Assembly (NCBI GenBank): GCA_014529385.2 | Contig: CM043942.1 | Coordinates: 811,001-875,000, forward strand | Length of the DNA stretch: 64,000 nucleotides | Direction of reading: 5' to 3' | Origin: Adiantum capillus-veneris | Taxonomy: Eukaryota; Streptophyta; Polypodiopsida; Polypodiales; Pteridaceae | In this document: in pieces, positions 20,196-30,779 of the stretch | Numbering within the stretch: position 1 is the first letter of the stretch | How the letters are laid out: each line of letters starts with the position of its first letter | The notes under the pieces: model-generated | Seen by the model: only the letters and a program-made list of their open reading frames with translations | Databases searched by the model: none | Told to the model about the DNA's origin: nothing | Made by a program: the position numbers and the translations under genes

Positions 20196-20846
20196 CCTTG
20201 TGAAGCTTGAGAGGGCATGAAGTACCAAGGAGTGGTAAGTTCGAGAAGACGGAGCTTGAAGCTTGGTCGGAACAAGCAAAGGAGTAAGTCGAAGCAAACA
20301 AGGAAGGGCGAGCTTGGTCGAAGCAACCAAGGGAGTAAGTCGAGGCAAATAAGCGAGGGTTAAGGGAATCAGAGCAAGTTGAGTAAAGGAGAAGTTGAGG
20401 CTCATGAATGGTAGATAAGGCAGTGCAAGTGCACACAGCATGATAATTGATAACTACTGAAACTTGATGATTGAGGCAGTGAACTGACTTGATGCTTGCA
20501 GATCTAATGAAACTTGAAGCAGATAAAGCGACAAGAGATAATTTCCATCACCCTCATCCGTTAAAGATCACATTAGCATTTTGTTAAGTCCGGTGTCGTT
20601 AACGGCCCGGTTAATTCTGTAAAGCGGGAGCCTAAACTCCTAGTTAGCAGATGATCCAAGTGTCGGCGCTGTTAACAGCCCGCCTTGGTTAAAGATTAAG
20701 TTGTACTCAAATGTATTAATCGATTAATTGATGATTGCGGTGATTGCCATAGTTATCAGTTGTTCTTGTTATCTCTCTTTCACAACTCCTACAGCCAGAG
20801 GCCCGGCGCCTGCCCGGCTCACATAGCGAGCACATATCCCCCGACA
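18602..20846 (+). repeat. 3' LTR of N (2,245 bp)
   Basis: Matches the 5' LTR along its length, with scattered substitutions and small indels (for example GGCAGCA versus GGCACAGCA near 19,522). It ends CGACA at 20,846. A (CT)26 run lies at 20,140-20,191. Confidence 0.96.
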
Positions 20847-21445
20847 ATGCGTGCTGCTAGAGGGAGTACTTCAACAGTGTTCTGTGAAGCAGGAGTGAAA
20901 TTAAGTGGCATAGGACCCTCTGATGCGATGGGAGTGGGACCCTACGATGGAGGGGAGTAGGATCGTGTGATTGAAGGGGAGTAGGACGATAAGAAGGGGC
21001 TGTAGACTGAGGTGCTGTCGGTGCGGGGCTCTATAGGTAAGGAGTCCCTCCTTGACTCTCCCATGGTGTAGTCTGCAGAGAAATATCGTAGGTCGTAAGT
21101 TGTTGTGGAGTGTAGTGACCAAACAAATTCTCTGTCTCTCGGAGGTATACTGGTCTTGTAAAGAGAGAGCCCGCTGTAGGTCTGGATCTATGACCGGTTG
21201 AGGAACCTGAGAAGGGTAGGTGTAGGATGGCCATGCCTGCAAATAACAAAAATAAACCTATGACACTCATGGTTTAGGGTTAACTAGCCAAAAACATTCT
21301 TTATTTCTTTGCTTATTCTCACCGACTCAAGACTCGGGTCCATCGGATGCGATGTCCACCCCGGGTGGGAGCCCACCTTGGATGTGAACCAACCAATAGA
21401 AGAGCCAGTTGGCTGCTCCCCACCACTTGGTCTCTCATCAGACAT
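20847..21445 (-). pseudogene. TNPA-like protein, 5' part (CACTA A)
   Basis: On the minus strand an ATG at 21,443-21,445 opens MSDERPSGGEQPTGSSIGWF. A GTGAGAATAAG donor and a TTATTTGCAG acceptor bound a plausible intron (about 21,251-21,315). The second exon is rich in Pro, Ser, Thr, Gln and Tyr (GHYTPQQLTTYDISLQTTPW), like N-terminal parts of CACTA accessory proteins. It stops being colinear where N is inserted; the remainder is at 12,520-13,485. Assignment rests on position and composition. Confidence 0.4.
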
Positions 21446-21517
21446 CTATATTACAAAGAGCAATATAAGATTAAGCTTTAGACCCTACTCACTCATCTAT
21501 AAACAACTACACAAGTA

Positions 21518-22085
21518 TATTAGCACACAAACACATAGATACATACTAGTAGACCTAAGTAGAGGATAGTAGTGCCAAAGATCAACTGCACCTCTTTAGA
21601 TATCATCATAGTTTAAACCGTGGTAAAACCAAAGTTACATTGCGATAATCTATGCATGAGTGGATGAATGACCGCAACGCCACAATTAAAAGAAGACTAT
21701 ACTCAAGAGGAAGCGTCTAACCTTCAGGTGCTATGCTCCCGCACTTAGTGCCTACATACATGCAAAAACAAATATATATGTACATACAAATATATATATT
21801 AGCACACAAATACGTAGATACATATACATACTAGTAGACCTAAGTAGAGGCTAGTAGTGCCAAAGGTCAACTGCACCTCTTTAGATATCATCACAATCTC
21901 AACCGTGGTAAAACCAAAGGTACATTGCGGTAATCCATGCATGAGTGGATCGATGACCACAACACCACGATTAAAAAAGTACTATACCCAAGAGGAAGCG
22001 TCTAACCTTCGAGTGCTATTCTCCCGTACTTAGTGCCTACGTACATGCATAAACAAATATATATGTACACACAAATATATATACA
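21518..22085. repeat. Tandem duplication, two units of about 285 bp
   Basis: The block running from TATTAGCACACAAA through CTAGTAGACCTAAGTAGAGG to AAATATATATGTAC is present twice (start about 21,518 and about 21,803) with around 90% identity. Each unit carries AGAGGAAGCGTCTAACCTTC followed by a short frame reading APEG/ALEG on the minus strand, possibly a duplicated exon edge of the TNPA-like gene. Confidence 0.8.
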
Positions 22086-22506
22086 TATATGTAATGTAAC
22101 CATCATTTTGAGTAGAGATAAAGAGTTATGGTCTAAGTGATCAACGTCTAAGTGATCAACTGACCGTAAAATTATAATTCTAATGTAATGCAATAAGTAA
22201 CTCCATTTCTCTCACTGAGTCTCTCTCTCTCTCCCCCTCTTGGTCTTGAAGTTGAACTACGAAGCGGAAGCTCCATCCCAGAGTCATGCCTGCGCCTCCA
22301 ACTCAGAGATGAGAAGCCAAACATAGACGACATCTTTTGCCGAGGCATGGAGGTCTTCGCGTACGCCCACAAGAGCGACCCTAGGGACATCCACCATCTC
22401 CTGGATTGGCCCTCACAAACTGAGGTAGTCTTTTCATCCCGTTATTGCAAAACATAGACCAGCCTGTTTTACAAGTGGAAACCCTTCCCAATTTTCATCT
22501 CCTTAA
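22086..22506 (+). pseudogene. Gene-like fragment of unknown origin
   Basis: From about 22,231 to 22,402 the + strand reads LGLEVELRSGSSIPESCLRL, then QLRDEKPNIDDIFCRGMEVF and SDPRDIHHLLDWPSQTE, with charge pattern and codon use unlike the neighbouring repeats. GT follows at 22,424, so it could be an exon or a captured gene fragment. I do not recognise the family. The opposite strand is also open over part of this, so strand is not certain. The sequence on both sides is low-complexity. Confidence 0.3.
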
Positions 22507-22711
22507 CTTCTTTCTCTCTCTCCCTATCCCTCTCTCTTTTTCTCTTTCTCTTTTTCTCTCCCTTTCTATCTACTCTCTTTCTTTCCCTATTTCTCTCCCT
22601 CTCTATCTCTATTCTCTCTCTTTTCCTATTTCTCTCCTCTCTTTTCCTCTCTTTTTCTACCACTCTCTATCTTTCCCTATTTCTCTCCCTCTCTATCTAC
22701 TCTCTCTCTCT

Positions 22712-22789
<78 letters not shown>
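22507..22789 (+). repeat. CT-rich tract ahead of LINE L1
   Basis: About 280 bp of CT repeats mixed with TTTCCCTATTTCTCTCC-type units, ending in a long pure (CT)n run. It is almost free of G on this strand. The apparent Leu/Ser protein frames are artefacts. Confidence 0.95.
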
Positions 22790-22791
<2 letters not shown>

Positions 22792-23016
22792 GCAGCCGTT
22801 TTTTGACGTAGTAGACAGCAGTCCACTCTTTTGATCATAACTTCTTCATCCGAACTCCGATTTGGGTGATCTATAGCCTTAATCGAAGAGCACGAAGTCC
22901 TCTACGCATTGATGTAAAGACATAAATTTTCAGAGTTATGGAAGGCGTTTCTGTAGCAGAATTTCCGAAGTGAACAGGTTCAACAAAATTGATTCTCTTC
23001 TCCTATTTTACATACA

Positions 23017-23967
23017 ATGTCTTCCGGCACTCGCAAGGGTTCTTCTTCTTCAACAAGGTCCACAACCATTGTGGAAAATGATCCAAAATCTCCTAAGTGT
23101 GGAGATAGCAACACAACCACCCAACCAACGACATCGGAAACCATGATCATGGCGTACTTGGTATCATTGCAAGAGACCGTAAACAAACAAGGCGAGGACT
23201 TACGAGCACTTGCAATGGAGAATGGCACACTAAGGGTACTTGTGGTTGAGAATGAGAATCTCAAGAGGACACTTGAGATGCAAACAACACGTTTGATGCA
23301 ACTTGAAGAGGAAGTCAAGGAATGTAAACGCTCTCTTGTGGACTTGAATGCTTTGAAGGAGCGGATGAGCAAAGTAGAGCATGACCATGTATTGAAAGAG
23401 GAGAAATTTGACACTATGAGCCGGGATGTATGCGACATGAAAAATGTATGCACAAACAAGTCTTGGGCTGATGTATGTGGTAGCAATGTGGTTTCTAATT
23501 CCTCACTCATGCAAGCTATGGTTCAAACAAAGAATGTTGAGAATGTGGATGTGGAGGAGTTGAAGGAACGGGAGCGACGTTCCAAGAACATTGTTATTCG
23601 TGGAATTCCCGAAGAGAAGTTAGAGACACCTCCTTCTCTTGCCATTGTTATTGAAGATTTCTTCAAAACCCACTTTGGCATGTCCGGAGTTATGGTCTAT
23701 GGAGCACATAGAGTGGGGAAGCAAGGAGCTCCTCGCTCGGGAGAACGGCCAATTGTATGCACCATGCCGGATGAGACCAAGCGAAAGATTATCCTTGATA
23801 ATAGTTGGATCTATTTGAGGGATACAAAATGTTTTGTATGTGAAGATCGCACTATTAAGCAACAAAATATGCGTCGCAAGGCATATGAGGAAAAGAATAA
23901 TAAAAACAAGGAGATCTCTCATGAAGAAAATGTGCCCAAGGAGGAGGCAAGTCTCTCAAGCAAATAG
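23017..23967 (+). CDS. LINE ORF1 protein (316 aa)
   Basis: Residues about 60-140 form a coiled coil with heptad spacing (VVENENLKRTLEMQTTRLMQ and following). From residue about 190, RRSKNIVIRGIPEE, then YGAHRVGKQG, RPIVCTMPDETKRKIILDNS and QQNMRRKAYEE follow the RRM-like and C-terminal plan of L1-type ORF1 proteins (Transposase_22-like). It would bind LINE RNA as an oligomer and help target-primed reverse transcription. The start ATG at 23,017 gives the longest frame. The TAG stop is in frame with ORF2. Confidence 0.8.
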   Translation: MSSGTRKGSSSSTRSTTIVENDPKSPKCGDSNTTTQPTTSETMIMAYLVSLQETVNKQGEDLRALAMENGTLRVLVVENENLKRTLEMQTTRLMQLEEEVKECKRSLVDLNALKERMSKVEHDHVLKEEKFDTMSRDVCDMKNVCTNKSWADVCGSNVVSNSSLMQAMVQTKNVENVDVEELKERERRSKNIVIRGIPEEKLETPPSLAIVIEDFFKTHFGMSGVMVYGAHRVGKQGAPRSGERPIVCTMPDETKRKIILDNSWIYLRDTKCFVCEDRTIKQQNMRRKAYEEKNNKNKEISHEENVPKEEASLSSK

Positions 23968-26900
23968 GGATGCGTGACCTATGAGACCGAGTTACAATTG
24001 AAAATATGCTTTTAGAATTGTAATGGATACCCATGGAATGCGGGAGTTGGCATTGATGAACTAACAAGCAAAGCCGATGTTGTACTTCTTGTTGAAACTT
24101 GGGAGCATGATACACAAAGGATTAACGGCTTGGAGGATTACAATGTATATTCATTGATGTGGTCAAAGAATCTCAAGCAACGAAGAGGACAAGGAGGGTT
24201 AGCATGTATGGTTAAGAAAGGATTGGAAGATTTTGTATCAATTGTGAAAGATGACAAGTACAAACGTTATGTATGGCTGAAAATTATGACACCAAAAAGA
24301 GCACCCATTTTTGTAGCCGGTTGCTACATTCCTCATCATGATTCTCCCTTTTATGCTTGCATGGATAGAGATCAACCATTTTCTGATTTGGAAGAGGACA
24401 TTGCTTATTTCAAAGGTGAAGGTGATGTTATTGTATTTGGGGATATGAATGCTCGCACAAAAACATTGCAACATGATACTCAACAATTTGATATGCCATA
24501 CATTTCAAGGGAGTTGGAGGAAGTTCACTTGTATGATCGTACTTCAATGGATGAGAAAGAGCCGGATCACTATGGAAAGTTACTTTTACACATGTGTAAT
24601 AGCATGGGTATGCTCATTGCCAATGGTGTATCTTTGTGGAGTGGAACCAATGGATTTACATGTAGAAGACATAATGGGGATAGTGTGATTGACTATATGC
24701 TACTCTCTGAAGCCATCATGTATCGCATAAAGAGTTTTATGTTTGGTCAATGGACCCCGGAATCCGACCATCGTACCTTATGTATTGACCTTTCATGTGG
24801 AGAAGCAATTAAGCATGATAATCTCAGCCAAAGGAAAGAGAAGTTATCACTATGTATGGATTTCAAACGGGCACCAATGTACATTGAAATGGTTGAGCAA
24901 AAATTATGGATGACAAAGCTTCAATGTGATGCACCATTGGAAACTAAATGGGAAGCTTTCAAGAAAGCTATTTGTTCTTGTGCGGAAGAATGCTTTGCCA
25001 TAAAGCATCTCCATGGTATCAACAAAGATAGATCACGCAAAAGGTGGTTTGATAAAGAATGTCAAGATGCTCGAAAGTCCTTGATAAAGCTTGATGCAAC
25101 TATGGACAAAGACAACTATCAAAGTCATTTGCATACATACAAGGCATTGATTCAAAAGAAGAGAAGAAGATGGGAAGTAAAGCAACAAGAATTTCAAGCC
25201 CAAGAAAAGGCACATGCATGTGGAAGATTTTGGAGAAACTTGAGAGGCAAGCGGGTTGAGAATTTTGGTAACTTGAGTCTAGTGGATATGTACACACATT
25301 GTAGGCAATTATATGAGCAAGAAAATACTGAAAAAATGCCATTTTATGGTTCACTCCCATGTATGCCGTCTTTTTTTACTATTGAGGATGTATGCGGTGG
25401 GCTTGAAAAGTTGGCCACTCGCAAAGCGGGAGATCTTCAAGGTATCAAGCCGGAGATGATCAAATGGACGGGAGATTTTACCCATGAGTGGATGTGTGAT
25501 ATGTTCAACCTTGCACTTCAACATGGTATGCCTTATGATTGGAGTACTAATTGGGTTAAGCCTTTGCATAAAGGAGGGGATGTAAAGAATGTAAGCAACT
25601 ATCGGACTATAATGATTGGGTCTCTTATGGCAAAGTTGTTTGGGTGCATAATGGAGATGAAATTGAGTGATTGGGCTGAAGAGAATGACAAGCATGCAAA
25701 GGGACAAGCGGGTTTTCATCGATGCCATAGCACCATTGATCATCTTGTCACTCTTCGTGTTCTCATGGAGGAAAGTCGGTTGAAAGGCAAGCGATTGTAT
25801 TGTTGTTTTGTAGACTTTAAGAAAGCCTTTGATATGATTCCATGTAACAATTTGTGGAGAAGGATGGAAGAACTCCAAGTGCCAAGTGAGTTTATGCTTG
25901 CGGTTTCTCGAACCTATGAGAAGGTGATTTGTCAATTGCGCATGGGAAGAGAAATTTCAGAAATTTTTGTAAGCACTATTGGGGTTAAACAAGGATGTCC
26001 ATTGTCACCAACTCTCTTTGGTCTATGCATCGATCAATTGACTTTATGCAAGAAGAAGGCATTGAAGAGGTCACTATTTGCAATGCGGTAATCATGCTTT
26101 TGTTGTATGCGGATGATGTAGTGCTTCTAGCACACACTTTAGAAGATGCACAAAAGCTTATGGTTGTCCTTGAGAACTTTTGCTTGCATAGTGGGCTAAT
26201 TGTAAATGAATCCAAAACAAAGGTTATGCTTGTGAAAACCAACCATAAGGAGAAGCCATGCATTGTGTACAACAACGAGACACTTGAAGTTGTTGAGAGC
26301 TTTAAGTACCTTGGCCTTGAGGTTCCATCCAATCACAAGTGGCATGAATGTGCTATGCGTCGTTTGGAAGCGGGAAAGAGAGCATATTATGCATTTGAGA
26401 ACATGTGTAATGCGGGAAACATCAAGTGTTGGGTTCTCAAGAAGTATCTTTTTGATGCATTGGTGGCACCGGTTCTTCTTTATGGAGTTGAAGTGTGGGG
26501 CGGGAGCATCTCAAAGTCTACTTGGAAAGAGTTTGAGAATGTCCAAAAGCGTTTTCTTACAAACTTTCTCCAAGTTAAGACACAAACACCATATATGCTC
26601 CTACTTCTTGAGTCAGGATCACTTCCAATTGAGGTTATGGGCATGGAAAGGGTTGTGGAGTACATGATAAAGATGCGTCAAAACCCCTCACATCAACTTC
26701 CTACAATTGCATGGGAAGCAAGCAAAAAAGTTCAAAAGACGCATAAAAGCAAGATCTTGAGCACGGGATGGATGCAAGACATAAAGAAGTGGTTTGGGAG
26801 ATGGGATGCATTACACTTGCTACATGATGCTTCAATTGACTCTCAAGTGAATGAAGCTTTTCTACAACGCCAATGTATTACGGCTTGGGAGAAATCCGGT

Positions 26901-27350
26901 GGGTCACGCTTCATACATTACACCACCTATATTGCGCCCAACTACAAAACCATGTTCTTCGCTGAGAGAGGAAACCATACTCACACTTACATGCTTGAGC
27001 CTATTCCCTTGTCCGCGATACGCACTATCGCAGCAATTCGGCTTAGCTCCCATTTCCTTCGATGCGAGATAGGGCGTTGGGGCAATGGAGAAGAGTCAAA
27101 TCGATTGTGCACATTATGCTCACTGCAAGTTCGAGAGTCTGAGTACCACACACTACTAGAGTGCTCAGCTTTTGATCACATCCAAACTTGCTTCTCTCAC
27201 ATTTTCAGCCATAACTTAGACCTACACACTTTCCTCTCCCAGCCAAAGTGTGGGCTCTCCATTGCGACTCTCATCACTACAATTTTGGAGCATCGAGAGT
27301 CACTCATCAGCCATACACATACTACATCACATGTAACTTTGGTCCCATAG
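23968..27350 (+). pseudogene. LINE ORF2: endonuclease and reverse transcriptase
   Basis: APE-type endonuclease: NCNGYPW, VVLLVETW, GCYIPHHDS, IVFGDMNART, NGDSVIDYMLL and ESDHRTL, so catalytic N, E, D, N, D and H positions are visible. RT: ATRKAGDLQGIKPEMIKW, QAGFHRCHSTIDHL, CFVDFKKAFDMIP, GVKQGCPLSPTLFG and LLLYADDVVLL (YADD intact). The end has CTLCSLQVRESEYHTLLEC, a Cys/His motif. TAG at 24,013-24,015 stands where L3 has TGG. Compared with L2, 16 bp are missing near 26,035, so the frame switches from 24,130-26,091 to 25,995-27,350. The RT does not look like the common plant L1 lineage; the clade is unknown to me. Confidence 0.88.
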
Positions 27351-27398
27351 GTCATATTTGACCTCCGAGGACGATAATAAAATCTATCTATCTATCTA

Positions 27399-27446
<48 letters not shown>

Positions 27447-27712
27447 TATTTCTCTCCTCTCTTTTTCTACCCCTCTCTATCTTTCGCTATTTCTCTCCCT
27501 CTCTATCTATTCTCTCTCTTTCCCTATTTCTCTCCTCTGTTTTTCTATCCCTCTCTATCTTTCCCTATTTATCTCCCTCTCTATCTACTCTCTCTCTTTC
27601 TCTCTTTCCCTCTCTCTCTCTCTCTCTCTCTCTCTACCCCTCTCTATCTTTTCCTATTTCTCTCCCTCTCTTTCTCTCTCTCTCTCTCTCTCTACCCCTC
27701 TCTATCTTTCCC

Positions 27713-27759
<47 letters not shown>

Positions 27760-27784
27760 TTCTCTCCCTGTCCTCTCCTCTCTT

Positions 27785-27832
<48 letters not shown>

Positions 27833-28001
27833 TTTCTCTCCCTCTCCCTTTCCTCTCTTTCCCTATCTCTCCCTCTCTCTCTCTCTCTCTTTCTCTATTT
27901 CTCTCCCTTTCCCTCTCCTCTCTTTCCCTATCTCTCCCTTTCTCCCTCTTTCTATCTCTCCCCCTCTCCCTCTCCCTCTCCTCTCTTTCCCTCTTACCCT
28001 A

Positions 28002-28036
<35 letters not shown>

Positions 28037-28074
28037 ATTTCTCTCCCTTTCCCTCTCCTCTCTTTCCCTATAAC
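27351..28074 (+). repeat. LINE 3' end and about 690-bp CT-rich tract
   Basis: After GATAATAAAATC comes (TATC)n, then CT runs alternating with TTTCCCTATTTCTCTCC-like blocks. The + strand is nearly free of G over about 680 bp. Long polypyrimidine stretches like this can form triplex (H-DNA) structures. No genes. Confidence 0.95.
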
Positions 28075-29547
28075 ACATGTCTTGCAAAAGGTCTAAGAAG
28101 GGTAGCACCAAGCAGGAATGGTTTGACATGGAATGTAGGCAAGCCCAAAAACACTTGCTAAGGTTGGATGCAAGCAAAGACAAGGAAGTTTACTTGGAAC
28201 ATTCACACACATACAAAGCACTTGTTCAAAAGAAGAGGAGAAGGTGGGAAGTCAAAAAACAACTTCTTTTAGCGCAAGAGAAAGTACATGCATGTGGCAA
28301 GTTTTGGCAAAATCTAAAAGGCAAACGCATTGAGAGCTTTGGTGACTTGACTCTTGAGGATATGTATATGCATTGCAAGAACCTCTATGAGCAACCCAAT
28401 GTTGATAAGATGGAGTGTTGTAACTCCCTTCCATTTATGCCTCCCTTCTTTAGCATTGAAGATGTATGCTGCGCACTTGAGAAACTTGCTACTCGCAAGG
28501 CAGGGGACCGTCAAGGTGTCAAGGCTGAAATGATTAAATGGACAAGCAAGAAAACACAATATTGGATATGCGACATGTTTAACCTTGCACTTCAGCATGG
28601 CATGCCTCATGATTGGAGTGAAAATTTGATCAAACCTTTGCACAAACGAGGACATGTAAACAATGTGAACAACTATCACACTATAATGGTTGGTTCTTTG
28701 ATGGAAAAGTTATTTGAATGTATCATGGAAATGAAAATAAGTGAATGGGCTGAAAAGAATAGCAAACGTGCACTTGGCCAAGCAGGTTTTTGAAAGCATC
28801 ATAGCACTATTGATCACCTTGTTACTCTTTGAGTTCTTATGGAAGCGTCTCGATTGAAAGGAAAAAAGTTGTATTGCTGCTTTGTGGATTTCAAGAAAGC
28901 TTTTGACATGGTACCGTGAGGAAATCTTTGGAGACGTAGCAAAGCCTTCAAGTGCCGAGAGAATTTATGCATGCAGTCTTTTGCATCTACCAAAAAGTGA
29001 TATGTCGACTATGTATGGGAGATGGAATTTCAGAATTTTTTGCTAGCACCATTGGTGTCAAACAAGGATGCCCACTTTCCCCAACCTTCTTTGGGCTACT
29101 CATTGATGAATTAGAATGCATGGTTCTTGACTTTATGCAGCAAGAAGGCATAGAAGAGGTTAAGATTGGAAATGTGGTGATCATGCTTTTGCTTTATGCC
29201 GATGATGTAGTGCTCTTGACACATACCTTAGAAGATGCACAAAAGCTTATGAGTGTCTTGGAACACTTTTGCCTACATAGCGGGTTGATCGTGAATGGAT
29301 CCAAAACCAAGGTTATGCTTGTAAAGACCCTCAATGACGAAAATCCACGCATTGTATTCAACAATGAGCAAGTTGAAGTGGTAGATCACTTCAAGTACCT
29401 TGGCCTTGAAGTTCCATCCAATCGTAAATGGAAGGATTGCAAAATGTGTCGCTTGGAAGTTGAAAAGAGGGCTTATTATGCATTTGAGAACATGTGCAAT
29501 GCTAGAGAGATCAAGAGTTGGGCTCTCTTTGACACATTGGTCACAAT
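28075..29547 (+). pseudogene. LINE fragment L2: RT portion of ORF2
   Basis: Starts just after the endonuclease domain (KGSTKQEWFDMECRQAQKHL) and runs through the RT: ATRKAGDRQGVKAEMIKW, GQAGF, then stop, YCCFVDFKKAFDMVP, GVKQGCPLSPTFFGLLIDEL and LLLYADDVVLL, ending at WALFDTLVT. It lacks ORF1, endonuclease and the C-terminal part. TGA at about 28,792 and 28,829 are likely former CGA codons. A shift near 28,935 splits 28,077-28,793 from 28,952-29,581. The right edge abuts the 5' UTR of L3. Confidence 0.88.
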
Positions 29548-29736
29548 AGTTCACTCTTTTGATCATAACTCACTCATTTGAACTCCAATTTAGGTGATCT
29601 ATAGCTTCAATCGAAGAGCACGAATCCCTCTACACATTGATGTAAGGACAATTTTTTTCTGAGGAATGGAACGCTTTGCTATAACAGCATCTCAGAGCTA
29701 AAAAAACTATCAAAAGTTTTTGTTTTTGTTGCCGAC

Positions 29737-30683
29737 TTGAAGGCAATTTCGGACAAAACTCTCAAGGGTGGAAAATCCACACTCGCCATGGAGAATGATG
29801 CAAAATCTCCAAGGAATTTGGATGCTAATCCAACCACATCGTCTACAACAACCGAAGCAATGATCATGGCTTACTTGGTCTCATTACAAGAAATCGTCAA
29901 CACGCAAGGTGAAGAGTTGCGTGCACTTGCAATGGAGAATGGCATTTGAAGAGTTCTCGTTGTGGAGAATGAGCACCTCAAGAAGGTTCTTGAAATGCAA
30001 ACAACACGCTTGATGTATCTTGAGAATGAAGTTCAAGAATGTAAGCGCTCTCTTGTTGACATGACTGTATTGAAAGAGCGCTTGAGCAAAGTTGAGATTG
30101 ATCATGTATTGAAAGAGGAAACAATAGATACAATACGACATGATGTATGTGAGATGAGAAATGTATCCAAATCATGGGATAATATATGTAAGAATGTGGT
30201 TTCTACATCTCCTATCACGCAAGCTGTTGTCCAAGCAAAGAATGTAGAGAATGTGGACACTCAAGAATCGCAAGAATCGCAAGAACGACAAAAACGCTCA
30301 AAGAACATCGTCATTCGTGGAATAAAAGAGGAAAGCATGGAAACACCCCAATCTCTTGCGGTTGCTATTGAAGAGTTTTTTGCTACATACTTTGGCATGT
30401 CTGGAATCATGGCTTATGGTGCACATCGAGTTGGAAAACAAGGAGTCCCTTGCTCGGGAGAAAGACCTATTGTATGTACCATGGCTGATGAGGTAAAGAG
30501 AAAGATCATCCTTGACAACAGCTGGATCTACCTCAAAGGAACGGGTTGTAATGTATATGGGATCGCATAATTATGCAACAAAATGTACGTCGCAAAGCAT
30601 ACGAGGAAATAAGCAAGAAGGTTAAGGTGCCATCTCAAGAAGAAAAGTCACTTGAAGAGGATGCAAGTCCACCCAACAAATAG
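29737..30683 (+). pseudogene. LINE L3 ORF1
   Basis: Parallel to L1 ORF1: MIMAYLVSLQEIVNTQGEEL, a coiled coil, KRSKNIVIRGIKEE, then GAHRVGKQGVP and RPIVCTMADEVKRKIILDNS. TGA at 29,947-29,949 and a frameshift near 30,555 break it. It ends with TAG at 30,681-30,683, in the same frame as ORF2, whose possible ATG is at 30,690. Confidence 0.82.
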
Positions 30684-30779
30684 GGACACATGATCTATGA
30701 GACCAACTCACGGTTGCGAATAAGCTTTTGGAATTGTAACAGGTATCCATGGAATGCGGGAATTGGCATTGATGAGCTT

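Larger units (their letters stand above)
13486..20846 (+). mobile_element. N: young LTR retrotransposon without pol
   Basis: Complete 7,361-bp element: LTR 13,486-15,726, putative PBS 15,731-15,747, ORF1, ORF2, polypurine tract ending at 18,601, LTR 18,602-20,846. LTRs begin TGTCG and end CGACA and differ by roughly 2% by eye, so insertion was recent compared with its neighbours. The internal 2,875 bp has no protease, RT, RNase H or integrase motif in any frame I read, so it must depend on another element. No 5-bp target duplication matches exactly (GACAC on the left, ATGCG on the right). It splits the TNPA-like gene of CACTA A. Confidence 0.92.
12014..22085 (-). mobile_element. CACTA-like element A, disrupted
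   Basis: It begins with CACTATAAGAAGATTTG at 12,014, carries a subterminal array of 12-bp units at 12,141-12,224, and has a degraded TNPA-like gene on the minus strand in two parts (12,520-13,485 and 20,847-21,445) separated by LTR retrotransposon N. The right end is not identified. I extend it to the end of a tandem repeat that carries exon-like sequence. No TNP2 gene was seen here, so it may be non-autonomous. Confidence 0.6.
22790..27379 (+). mobile_element. LINE copy L1, nearly full length
   Basis: Non-LTR retrotransposon with a 5' UTR shared with L3 from about 22,825 (CACTCTTTTGATCATAACT), ORF1, ORF2 with endonuclease, RT and a C-terminal Cys/His motif, and a 3' UTR of only about 30 bp. 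The tail is (TATC)n then (CT)n, not poly(A). A TAG at 24,013 and a 16-bp deletion near 26,035 make it inactive. Confidence 0.92.

Noticed and set aside
22445-22834. 129-codon Leu/Ser/Phe/Pro frame that looks like a membrane protein
   Set aside because: Polypyrimidine repeat translation; no unique sequence.
25351-25935. 194-codon minus-strand frame
   Set aside because: Antisense shadow of the LINE RT, which has clear motifs on the + strand.
27358-28161. 267-codon Ser/Leu-rich frame
   Set aside because: Same cause: a CT-rich tract after the LINE 3' end.
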